Below, in pieces: positions 33,841-44,500 of a DNA stretch of 64,000 nucleotides. Below the pieces are notes generated by a model, which saw only the letters and a program-made list of their open reading frames with translations, searched no databases and had not been told where the DNA came from. The number at the start of each line of letters is the position of its first letter. The first letter of the stretch is position 1. The DNA comes from Verrucosispora sp. NA02020 (GTDB taxonomy: Bacteria; Actinomycetota; Actinomycetes; Mycobacteriales; Micromonosporaceae). The translations under genes were made by a program, and so were the position numbers. The stretch lies in contig NZ_CP054923.1 of assembly GCF_013364215.1 (NCBI RefSeq), positions 3,348,001-3,412,000 on the forward strand. The letters run 5' to 3'.

Positions 33841-34535
33841 CCCCGGGTCCGTGGGTGGTGGTCGTACCCGCCAAGTCCTTCGCGGCGGCCAAGACCAGGT
33901 GTGTCGGCCTGGCCGCCACCGACCGTGCCGCGCTGGCCCGGGCGATGCTGACCGACGTGCTCGGTGGGCTGACCCGGGCCCGGCGGGTCCGCGCCGTGGT
34001 CGTCGCCACCACCGACCCGCAGGTCACCGCTACGGCGTTGGCCTGCGGTGCCGTGGTCGCCGGCCGCGTCGGCCCGCCGGACCTGAACGCGGAGGTCCAG
34101 GCGGCGCTCCGGCTCGCCGGCGAGGCGTACGGCGACGCGCGCCTGGCCGTGGTGATGGCCGACCTCGCCGCGGCCCGGCCGGCGGAGTTCGACGCGGCGC
34201 TGGCGGCGGCCGGAGCGTACCCACGGGCGGTCGTGTCGGACGCCGACGGTACCGGCACCACCCTGCTGGCACTGACCGAGGCCGCCGACTTCCGTCCCTA
34301 CCTCGGGCCCGGCTCGCGCCGCCGCTTCCTCGCCGACGGCTACCACGACCTGCCGGTGCTCGCCCCGGGGCTGCGCCGGGACGTGGACACTGTGGCCCAC
34401 CTGCTGGACCTGCGGGTCGGTGACCTCGGGGCCGGCACCCGGGCGTGGGCCGCGACACCACCGTCCGTCGGCCCGCCCGTCGGCACCCGGCCCGTTCGGC
34501 GGGCCCATCCGCACGGCATCCGGCACCCGGCCTGA
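33837..34535 (+). CDS. CofC/FbiD-like (phosphoenolpyruvate or phospholactate) guanylyltransferase
   Basis: This 232-residue nucleotidyltransferase starts at GTG overlapping the previous stop by 4 bases. The N-terminal motif VVVVPAKSFAAAKTR resembles the GTP-binding start of CofC, and VVMADLAAARPAEFDAAL plus SDADGTGTTLLAL match the family's catalytic Asp regions. The last 20-30 residues are Pro/His-rich and probably disordered. CofC/FbiD makes the activated lactyl or enolpyruvyl intermediate of cofactor F420. Its location in a catabolic operon with an LLM/F420-type oxidoreductase is unusual and suggests local boosting of F420 supply. Confidence 0.85.
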   Translation: MTPGPWVVVVPAKSFAAAKTRCVGLAATDRAALARAMLTDVLGGLTRARRVRAVVVATTDPQVTATALACGAVVAGRVGPPDLNAEVQAALRLAGEAYGDARLAVVMADLAAARPAEFDAALAAAGAYPRAVVSDADGTGTTLLALTEAADFRPYLGPGSRRRFLADGYHDLPVLAPGLRRDVDTVAHLLDLRVGDLGAGTRAWAATPPSVGPPVGTRPVRRAHPHGIRHPA

Positions 34536-34604
34536 GGTGACCTCGGCCCGGACGTCGAGAATGATTCACTGATCACGAGGTCGGCACCCCACCGGAGGAA
34601 CACG

Positions 34605-35588
34605 ATGCGCCCGCTCACCAGCCGGGCCACCGGCGATCGCACCTGGCTGGTCGCCGTGGCCGCCAGCCTCTGGGGTTTCTCCAGCCTGCTGCGGGAGCCG
34701 CTGGCCCGGGAACTCCCCGCGTTGAGCGTGGTGCTGGCCGAACACGTCGTGCTGGTGCTGCTGGTGTCACCCTGGGTGATCCCGGCCGTCCGCGCGCTGG
34801 CCCGCTCCTCGGCGCGGACGAAGCTGGCCGTGCTGGTGATCGGCGCCGGCTCCTCGGCCCTGGCCACCACGCTCTTCACCGCCGCGTTCCGGCTGGGCGA
34901 CCCGATCACCCCGCAGGTGTTGCAGAAGCTCCAACCGGTGCTCGCCCTGGTCCTGGCCGCGCTGCTGCTGGGGGAGCGGGTCGGTCCCCGGTTCCCGCTC
35001 TTCGCGGTGCCCGCGCTCGTCGGCGCCTGGCTGCTGGCCTTCCCCGACCCGCTGGCGGCGCAGCCGCGCGGCCTGGCCGCGGCGGCACTCGCCCTCGGCG
35101 CGGCGGCGCTCTGGGCGGCCGGGACGGTCCTCGGCCGGATGGTCAGCGCCGAACTGTCCTTCCTGCACGTCACCACGCTGCGGTTCAGCGTCGGCCTGGT
35201 CACGCTGACCACCTTCGCGGCGGCCACCGGCACCCCGGTCGGCGTGCCGATCGATCTGGTGCCCCGGCTGGTGCTGCTCGCCGCCATCCCCGGCCTGCTC
35301 GCCCTGACGCTGTACTACCACGCCCTGCGTCGGACGCCCGCGTCCAACGCGACCCTCGCCGAACTGGCCTTCCCGCTGACCGCAGCCCTGGTCGGGCTCA
35401 CCCTGCTCGACGGTCGACTCGGCACCAGCCAGTGGGTCGGCCTGGCGCTGGTGCTGGCCTCGGTGGTCCTGCTCGCGCTGCACGAGAACCGCAGCTCCCG
35501 GCCGGCGGTGCGGCAGCCGGAGCAGCGCGTGCCTCAGGTCGTCGGCACCTCCGGCAACGCCGCCGGGAGGTCCGACTCGACGCGGTGA
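34605..35588 (+). CDS. EamA/DMT-family membrane transporter
   Basis: This 327-residue protein has ten hydrophobic segments in two EamA repeats. The second half of repeat one carries the typical PITPQVLQKLQPVLALVLAALLLGER, and repeat two has LYYHALRRTPASNATLAELAFPLTAAL. GGAGG precedes the ATG. Family members export amino acids, metabolites or drugs. Its 3' end overlaps the converging PKS-NRPS gene by 55 bases, so export of the PKS-NRPS product is possible but only a matter of proximity. A terminal Arg/Ser-rich tail of about 35 residues lies in the overlap. Confidence 0.88.
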   Translation: MRPLTSRATGDRTWLVAVAASLWGFSSLLREPLARELPALSVVLAEHVVLVLLVSPWVIPAVRALARSSARTKLAVLVIGAGSSALATTLFTAAFRLGDPITPQVLQKLQPVLALVLAALLLGERVGPRFPLFAVPALVGAWLLAFPDPLAAQPRGLAAAALALGAAALWAAGTVLGRMVSAELSFLHVTTLRFSVGLVTLTTFAAATGTPVGVPIDLVPRLVLLAAIPGLLALTLYYHALRRTPASNATLAELAFPLTAALVGLTLLDGRLGTSQWVGLALVLASVVLLALHENRSSRPAVRQPEQRVPQVVGTSGNAAGRSDSTR

Positions 35589-38500
35589 CGCAGCAGGTGC
35601 AGCGGCCCGGCGGTGATCCCCGCCTCGGTCAGTGCCACCGCGTACGCCGCCGCCGTCGAGTCGTCCACCAGGCCGTGCACCAGCGGCAGGGCGGGTGTAG
35701 CGGCCCGCAACAGCGACTCCACCTGGCAGGAGGCGATCGTGCCGGGCAGCCCGAGTGCCGCCGCGTGTCCGGCGACCGCCGCCGACGGCAGGTCCACCGG
35801 CACGCTACGACTGGTCCGCCCCACGTGCAGCAGCCCACCGCCGACCACCAGCACGTCACGGTCACGCCGCATCCGGGCCAGCGCCCGCGCGGGATCCAGC
35901 GCGTGCGGGAACGAGTCGTCCACCACGATCGTGCCGGGGCGCAGCCGGTCGACGTCGAGCGGTTCGGTGGCCGCGCTGGTGGCACCGATGATCAGGTCGG
36001 CGGCGTACGCCGGGTCGGGCACCGCCGGTGTGGTGGGACAGATCTCCACGGCGGCGGTGAGCCCGTCGGCGCGGAGCCGGTCCACCTGGTCGGCCAACCG
36101 GGGCGCGGCCGCCGGAAGGTCGCAGAGCAGCAGCCGCGCCGGTGGCCGGGGCGCGCGGGCCAGCAGCAGCCGCAGCGAGGAGAACCCGATCGAGCCGAGA
36201 CCGACCACGGCGACGGTCCGTCCGGCCAGGCTGCGCCCGGTCGCCGCCAGCGCCGCCTCGACGGTCAGGACCACCGAGACGACCGTTGCCGCGTGACCGG
36301 TGGTGACCGCCGTGGCGGTCCGCGTGCGCCGCAGCACCCCCACCCCGTACCCGGTGTGGGCGGGGATCAGACCGGCGAGGGAGACGCAGGTCGCGCCGAG
36401 GCCGGCGGCGAGGTCGACGGCGGCGGCGGCCTCGGTGGCGAGCCCGTCCCCGGCGGTGGTCAGCTCGTCGGCGAAACGGGGGAGACAGACGAAGCCGGAG
36501 GTGCCCAGCGGAGTGGACAGCTCCTCCAACAGCCGGGGTCGCCCGCCGGGGAAGAGCAGCTCGCGAAGCTGCTCGCGGGGCAGGCTCCCGGCGGGCAGCC
36601 CGGCGATCACGGCGAGCTGCGCGGGCGACGGCAGGTACCCGACGATGGCGGCGGTCAGTGTCGGCGTCGGACCCGGTCGGACGGTTGCCGCCGTGCTCGT
36701 GTGCGGCGAGGCGGGCCCTTGGCTCGGTGCGGTCGCCACCGGGCTCGTCGGGGACGGGGCGGCGTTCGGGCCGGCTGCCGCCGGCTCCGGCCCGGTCGCC
36801 GCCTCGTTCAGGTCGGCGCGGAGCCGGTCGGCGAGGTGGTCCAGGTCGGCGGCGCTCAGCGCCGTGGGGGAGCCGCGCAGGGTGACCCGCAGCCCGTCGG
36901 CCACCGGCCGGGCGGTGAGGAACAGGTCGGTGCCCAGCGGCGGCGGGGCGAGTTCGCTGTCCTCGTCCCAGGAGAGGTCGAGCCGGTCCGGCCCGACCGT
37001 CCCCGTCGCGGCGGGCCGGAGCGCGTCGAAGTCCAGGAAGCTGAAGAAGAACTGGCCGCCGGTCGGCGCGCCGTCGGGTCGTCCGGCCGGCACGGCCGCC
37101 GCGATCGACGGCGGGTCGGCGTACTGCCGGGCGGCGCTGACCTCGGCCGCGACCCGGGCCAGATGGACCGGGAAGGGCTCGGTGCCGGTCAGGCGCAGCG
37201 GCAGCATCGCCGCACACGGCCCGAAGATCCGGTGCAGGTCCGGCAGCGGGTGGTCGCGTCCGGTCACGGCCAACCCGAGCACCAGGTCGTCCTGACCGGT
37301 GAACCGGGCCACCACCCGGTGGTACGCGGTCAGCACCGGCGCGTACAGGGTGCTCGACGCGTCGGTGGCCAGCCGGCGTAGTCCCGCCACCACCGTGGCG
37401 TCGAGCGTGAACGCGCGGACCGGGGTCCCCGGATCCGTGGTGCCGTCGGCGTGCCGCCGATCGGTCTCCGCCCGCAGCACCGGTGGCCGGTACGCGGACC
37501 CGAACCGCTGCGACCACCACGCGTACGCGGCCGGGTCCGGTGCGGCGGCGGCCCGTTGTGCCAGCAGCCGTACGTAGTCCCGGAAACCGGCCCGCAGCGG
37601 CGGCAGCGGATCGGCCGTCCCGTCGGCGTGGTACGCGGCCAGCAACTCGTGGCCCAGCAGCGCGGCACTGTAGCCGTCACCGATCAGGTGGTGGGCGTGC
37701 ACCAGCAGGACGTGGTCGTCCGGTGCGACCCGCAGCAGGCGCAACCGCAGCAGGGGCCAGGCCCACGGCTCGAACCGTCGGCGACGTTCCTCCGCCACCC
37801 GGTCGGCCACCTCGGCCGGGCCGGTCACGCTCTCGTACGCCACCGGCAGCCGCATCGCGACGGGCAGTTCCTGCTGCACCGGTGGCCGGGCACCGGCCGG
37901 GAAGACGGTCCGCAGCATCGGGTGCCGGGCGACCAGCAGGTCCACCGCACGCTGGAAGGCGTCCCGGCGCAACGGCCCGTGCAGCCGCAACCGGGCCAGC
38001 CAGGCGGTGCCGGCGCCGGGCAGGACGGCGTCGGCGAGCAGGAACCCACGCTGGGCGGCGGTGACCGGAAACGGCGCGGCGTCGACCGTTGGTCCACTGT
38101 CGATGGTCGCCGGGCCCGTCGTGGCATCGGCGGCCGGTGCGTCGGTGCGCGGGCCCGTCCCGTCGTCCGCAGCGCCGGCGTCGAGCGCGGCGGCCAGGGC
38201 GGCCGGAGTCCGGTGCGCGTAGAGGAGCGTCGGGCTCGCCGTGACCGCGTGGCGCTCCTGAAGGTGGGCGAAGACCTCCAGGGCCAGGATCGAGTCGCCG
38301 CCGAGGGCGAAGAAGTCGTCGTCCGGGCCGACCACCGGCAGGTCCAGCAGACCGGCCCAGATGCGGGCCAGCTCCGCTTCGGTGCCGGCCGGACCGGTGA
38401 GGCCGGTTGCCGGTGCGCGGCGGTCCGCCAGCGCCGCCAGCGATTCGCGGTCGACCTTGCCGGTGGCGGTCAACGGCAGGCTGGCCAGCAGGTGCAGACG

Positions 38501-41500
38501 CGCGGGCACCATGTGCGCCGGCAGGCGAGCGGCCAGATGGGCGCGCAGCGCGGCCGTGGTGGGGGTGGTCTGCGGCGCGGGCAGCACGAAGGCGTGCAGG
38601 CGAGGGTGCGGATCGGCCCGGTGCAGGACGGTCGCCGAGGCGACCTCCGGATGGGTCCGCAGCACCGCCTCGATCTCGCCGGGTTCCACCCGGTGACCGT
38701 GGATCTTGATCTGGTCGTCGAGGCGGCCGAGGAACTCCAGGGTCCCGTCCGGCGCGAGTCGGCCCCGGTCGCCGCTGCGATAGAACCGCTCGCCGTCGTG
38801 GATCACGAACGCCGCCTCGGTCAGCTCCGGCTCGCCGAGATAGCCGCTGGTGAGACCGGCACCGCCGAGATACAGCTCGCCGGCCACCCCGGACGGGCAG
38901 TCCCGACCGTCCGGGTCGACGACGCGGACCACCGCCCCGCCGACCGGACGGCCGATCGGCAGTCGGCGTACCGCGTCGTCCGGCCGCGCGTCGATCAGGT
39001 GCCAGGTGGCGTTGACGGTGGTCTCGGTCGGGCCGTACAGGTTGGTGATCCGGGCGTCGCCGAACAGGTCGAACCAGCGCCGGACCGCCACCGGCGACAG
39101 TTCCTCGCCGCCCACGTGCACCCAGCGCAGCGCGGTCAGGTCGGGCACCTCGCCGTGCCGGCGTCCGTGCTCCTCGGCGGCGCGCAGGATCCGCTCCCAC
39201 AGCGTGGGGACCGAACTCCACACCGTGATCCGGTCCCGGGCGATCCGGGACAGCAACGCCTGCGGATCGCGGAGCTGGGTGCGGGTGAACGTGACCACGG
39301 TGGCCCCGACCAGCAGCGGGGCCAGGATCTGCCGGACCGAGGCGTCGAAGCAGCTCGACGCCGTCTGGGCGAGCCGGTCCCCGGGTCGGTAGCCGAAGGT
39401 GGTGACGGCCCAGTCGAGGTACGTGCGCATCGACGCGTGGCTGACCGGTACGCCCTTGGGTCGCCCGGTCGACCCCGACGTGAAGATCACGTAGGCGGTC
39501 CGGTCCGGTGCCGCCTCGGGCACCGAGGGCACGTCGTGTTCCGCGACGATCGCGATCCCGTCGAAGGGGACCGGTCGTGCGGCAGCGTCGAGGCGGGCCG
39601 CCACGGCGGTCGAGTCGTCGTCGTGCAGCAGTACGTCGGCTCCGGCCCGGACCAGGTGGTCGGCGAGGCGAGCCGGTGGGTGGGCCGCGTCCAGCGGCAC
39701 CCAGGCGGCACCGGCCCGCAGGATGCCGACCACCCCGACCACGGTCTGCGGTCCGGGGGCGGTGAGCAGACCGACCCGGTCGCCGGGGCGTACCCCGTGC
39801 CGGGCGAGCAGCGCGGCCACCCGGTCGGCGTCGCGGTCCAGCGTCCGGTAGGTCACGGTCCGGGCGCCGGTCGTCACCGCCACCGCGTCCGGGGTGCGTC
39901 GGCAGACCGCGCGGATCCGGGTGGTGACGTCACCCCCGCCGACCGGCTGCCGCTCGGCGTCGGCGACCGCCAGGACCGTCGCGGGACGCGTGGAGTCACC
40001 AGTGGACAGCGGCGGTCGGCCGGTGGCGATCGCGGCGAGGTCGTCCCGGTGTTCGGCGGCGAGCCGGGCCACCGTCGCCGGGGTGAACAGTCGGCGCGGG
40101 AAGTTCCAGGACAGGCCGAGACCGTCACCGGACTCCCAGCAGAGCAGACTCAACCGGGTGGCGGCGGAGCCGGAACCGGCCGCCGTGGGCGTCACGGCGA
40201 CCGGACAGTCCGGGTCGAGGGTGACCGGGAACCGGGCGAAGCTGAACCCGGCCGGGCTTGCGGTACGCGGCCCGGCACCGGGCCGGTCGAGCAGACGGGC
40301 CAGGTCGAGGCTGGTGACCGAGCCGTGTCGCTGCGCCGCCGACCAGGCGACCCGGAGTCGGTCGGCGAGCCGTCCAGCCGGCTCGTCGGGGTCCACGTCG
40401 AGGACCAGGGGCAGGGTGTCGGCGAACGGTCCGACGATGCGGTCGATCCCGGCCAGCCGGGCGTCGCGACCGGCCCGCGCCACCGTCACCGGCACGCGTC
40501 GCTGCCCACCCCACCGGGCCAGGCAGCGCACGTACCCGGCCAGCAGCAGATGGAACAGCGTCACGCCGGCCTCGGCGGCCCGGTCCCGCAACGCCGACAC
40601 CAGCTCCGGCGCCACCTCACTCGGCAGGGTCAGCAGGGGCGGGCCGGGAGGTCCGTCCGGGTCACCGTCGAAGGGCAGCCGCAGCGTCGTGCCGTCGGCC
40701 AGCAGATCCCGCCAGTACGCCAGGTCGGCCGTCGTGGGCACGGCCACCTCGCGCGCGTACGTGTCGAACCCGGGCGCGGGCGGGCGGTGCACCGGCGTAC
40801 GGCCGTGGGCCAGGGTGGTGTAGTCGGCCCACAGTTCCTCGCTGAGCAGGTTCAGGCTGAACCCGTCCCCGGCGGCATGGTGCAGCACCAGCATCAGGTG
40901 GGCCCGATCGGGTGCCTCCCGGACGAGGACCGCTCGCAACGGCGGCTGCCGGGACAGGTCGACCGGGGTGTTGCACAGCCGCTCCCGCACCTCGGTCAAC
41001 GGCTCGGTGAGCGTCCGCACCGTGTACCAGTCCGGCGTCGGAGCCGGTCGGGCCGGTACGGGCATGACCACCTGGCGAGGCGTACCCGGACCGGGCGCGA
41101 ACCGGACCCGCAGCATCGGGTGACGCGTCTCCAGACGCGCCAGCACCTGCCCGAGGAGCGAGGCGTCCAGGGGACCGGTGACGGTCTGCTGGACGAAGGC
41201 GAAGCTGGCCACGGCGGGGTGCAGCCGGTCGTTGACGTGGAACGCCCGCTGCACGGCGGTCAGCGGGAACGGCTCGCCCTCGACCGACGTCCGCGACCCG
41301 ACCGACGGCGTACGCGTCACGGGTTCGGCGTCGCGCATCCCGGTGAGGTGGGCGGCCAGGTCGGCGACGGTGGTGTACTCGAAGAACAGGGTGACCGGCA
41401 GCTCCCGGCCGAGTTCCTCCTCCAGCCGCTTGACCAGGTCCACGGCGGCCAGCGAGTCCAGGCCGAGGGCGAGGAACGAGGTGTCGTCGGCGATCTCGTC

Positions 41501-44500
41501 GGGCCGCCGGTGCAGTGGTTCGGCGAGCAACCGCCGCAGCACCCCGGCCACCTCGTCCCGGCCCGGTCCGCCGTCCCCACCGGCGATTCCACGCGGCACG
41601 TCGACAGCGCCGGTGTCGGCAGTGGCGGTCGCGACGGCGGCAGTCGCGACGGCGGCCCCGACCGGGACGCCGACCGTCGGCGCGGTGGCCGGACTCTCCG
41701 GCCCGGCCGCGACGACGACGTGTGCGGCGTCGACACGTCGGGCGAGCGCCAGGGCGCGCAGCGCGTCGTCGACCGGCATGGCACCGGGGCCGCCACCGCC
41801 GGTCCGGGCGGCCATGCCGGTGTCGCTGATCGCGGCGAAGCCGACCGCCTGGACGGGGCGGCCCGTGGCCCGGTGTGCGGTCGCGAACGCGTCGAGGAAC
41901 CGGTTGGCGGCGGCGTAGTCACCGATCGCGCCGGCCAGGCCGGGCAGCACCGCGCTGACCGACGAGAACCCGACCAGGGCCGTCCGGTCGTGGCCGTGTC
42001 GCCGCAGCGCCTCGGCGAGCAGGTAGCTGCCGCGTACCTTCGGACCCAGCACGCCGAGGACGTCCGCGACGGACTTGGCGCGCAGGGTGCCGACCCGGAC
42101 GGTGCCGGCGGCGTGGAACACGGTGTCCACCCGGGGCACGGCGGCGAGCAGGGCGTCCACGTCGGCGGCCACGGTCACGTCACACCGGTGGTACGTCGCC
42201 GTCGCCCCCAGCGCGGTCAGTTCGGCCAGCAACGCTGCCGGTGCGTGGTCCGACCGACCGGCCAGCAGCAGGGTCGGCTGCTCCCGGCGAGCCAGGGACC
42301 GGGCGAGCGCCGCGCCCACACCACCGGCACCGCCGACGATCAGGTGCACGGCACCCGCCCCGGCAGACCCGCCACCGGCAGCGCCGACGGCCCGGTCGAC
42401 GGACGTCACCACCGGGTCGGGGACTCCTCCTGCGCCCGGCGACACCGGGTCGAGGAAACGTGCCATCCGGCGTCCGTCCCGCCAGGCCACCCCGGTCGCC
42501 GCACGCGGGCCGGGCGAGACAGCTGCCGGGCCCGCCGCGAGGGCGGACAACTCGCGGCGGACGGCGTCGACCCGCGTCGCCGTACCGTCCGAGGAGCAGA
42601 GGTCCACGGTCTGCACGTGCAGGCCCGGACGCTCGTCGGCGAGCGCGGCGGTCAACCCGGCCAGCACCGCCTGCACCGGGCGGGCACGCTCCGCCGCCGC
42701 GCCGGTGACGTGCACGTCCTCGGTGACCACCAGCAACCGGCCCGGCCGGTCGGCGTCCTCGTCGATCAGGGCGCGGACGGCGTGTACCTGCGCGGTGACG
42801 GCGGCGTCGAGCGCGGCCGCGTCCGGCGTGTCCACCGCCGCCCCGGCGAGCAGCACGGTGACGCCGGGGGTGTCGTCAGCGACGACCGTGGGGGTGTCGG
42901 CCGTGCGGACCTCGATCCCGTCGGCGGTGAGTGCGGTGACCAGGGCGTCGGCGAACGGACCGCCCACCCCCGGGCCGCGCGGCCGCACCCACCCGGCGGG
43001 TACGCCCGCGACCACCGGCACCTCCCGCCAGGCGACGACGTGCAGCGGTGCGGCCTGCGGCGATCCCGGTGGCGGGAAGGCGCGACGCGCGAACGGGTAG
43101 GTCGGCACCGGCACCCGCTGCCGCCCGGCGTACAGGGCGGGACGGTCGAGCGGGCCACCCCGGACCCAGAGCAGTCCGGCCGTGGCCAGCAACGACGCCG
43201 TAGCGGTGGGCCCGCCGGGCACGGCGACCATCCGGACCATGGGATGGGCCGCTCCGTCGACCTGCCCGCCACGATGCCCCGTCGCGCCGACGCCACCGGT
43301 GCCGGAGTCCGGCGCCAGGGCGGCAGTGTCCCGGGTGGAGTCGGCGACGCCCAGCTCGACCACGGTGTCGTACCCGTCGTCGTGGAGCCGTCGCCACACC
43401 GCACGCCACTGCGCTCCGCTCGCCGCCCCGGTGGCCCACCGCAGCGGGTCCGGCGGATCCCACCGCCCGGCCGCCGGGCTGAACACCGGCACGCCCCGCA
43501 GCGCCGCGAGGGCGTACCCGTCGTCGTCCCGGTCGGCGGGGCCGTCCCCGGCGGCGGCCGGATCGGCGAGCGCGACCGACCGCCGGACCGCCTCGGCGAT
43601 GCCCAGCGCGCCCCCGGCGGCGGCTGCCGCCAGCTCACCCACACCGTGTCCGAGCAGCGCATCGGGCCGCACCCCCCAGGCGTCGAGTTGCCCGGCCAGG
43701 GCCAGGGCCACCACCACGCCCGCCGGGGCGCTGACCCGCTGGTCCGTCCGTTCCGCCCCGTCGTGCAGGCACCAGGCGAGCAGCGGTCGTCCCGCCACCG
43801 GGCCGGCGGCGGCGCAGGCCCCGGTCAGCAGGGCCCGGAAGACCGGGAGCCGGTCGTGCAGGTCACGGACCGCCGGTGCGGCCGGCGGCGATCCGTCGCC
43901 CCGGAAGGCGAAGACGATGCGTGGCCGCCGGCCGACCGGTTCGTCCCGGTACGCGGTCGCGGCCGCCGCCAACCGGTCCGCCAGCCCGGAGTCGTCGGCG
44001 ACGAGCGCCAACCGGTACGGCGCGTCGTCACGGGCGGTGCCGGCGCTGGCGACCACGTCGGCCACGTCGAGGTCACCCCGGGCGCGCAGGTGCCCGGCGA
44101 GGTCGAGGGCACTGCGCCGCAACGCGGCCGCCGATCGCGCGGTGAGCGTCACGAGGTGCGCGCCGGTGCCGTCCGGCGGCGGTACGGGCTTCCGGGGCGG
44201 CGCCTCGCGCAGGACGGCGTGCGCGTTGGTGCCGCCGAAACCGAACGCGTTCACGCCGGCGACCAGCGGTCCGGGTGCGGTCCACGGGCGTGCCTCGGTG
44301 AGCACCGTGAAACCGGCGGCGTCGAGGTCGTACCGCGTGGACGGCCGGACGTGGTGCAGCGACGGCGGCAACTGCCGGTGCCGCAGGGCCAGCACCACCT
44401 TCAGCAGCGACGGCATGCCGGCGGTGTTGAGCAGGTGCCCCAGGTTGGTCTTGACCGACCCGAGCCAGCGGGGCGTGCCGTCGGGGCGGGGCGGGAACGC

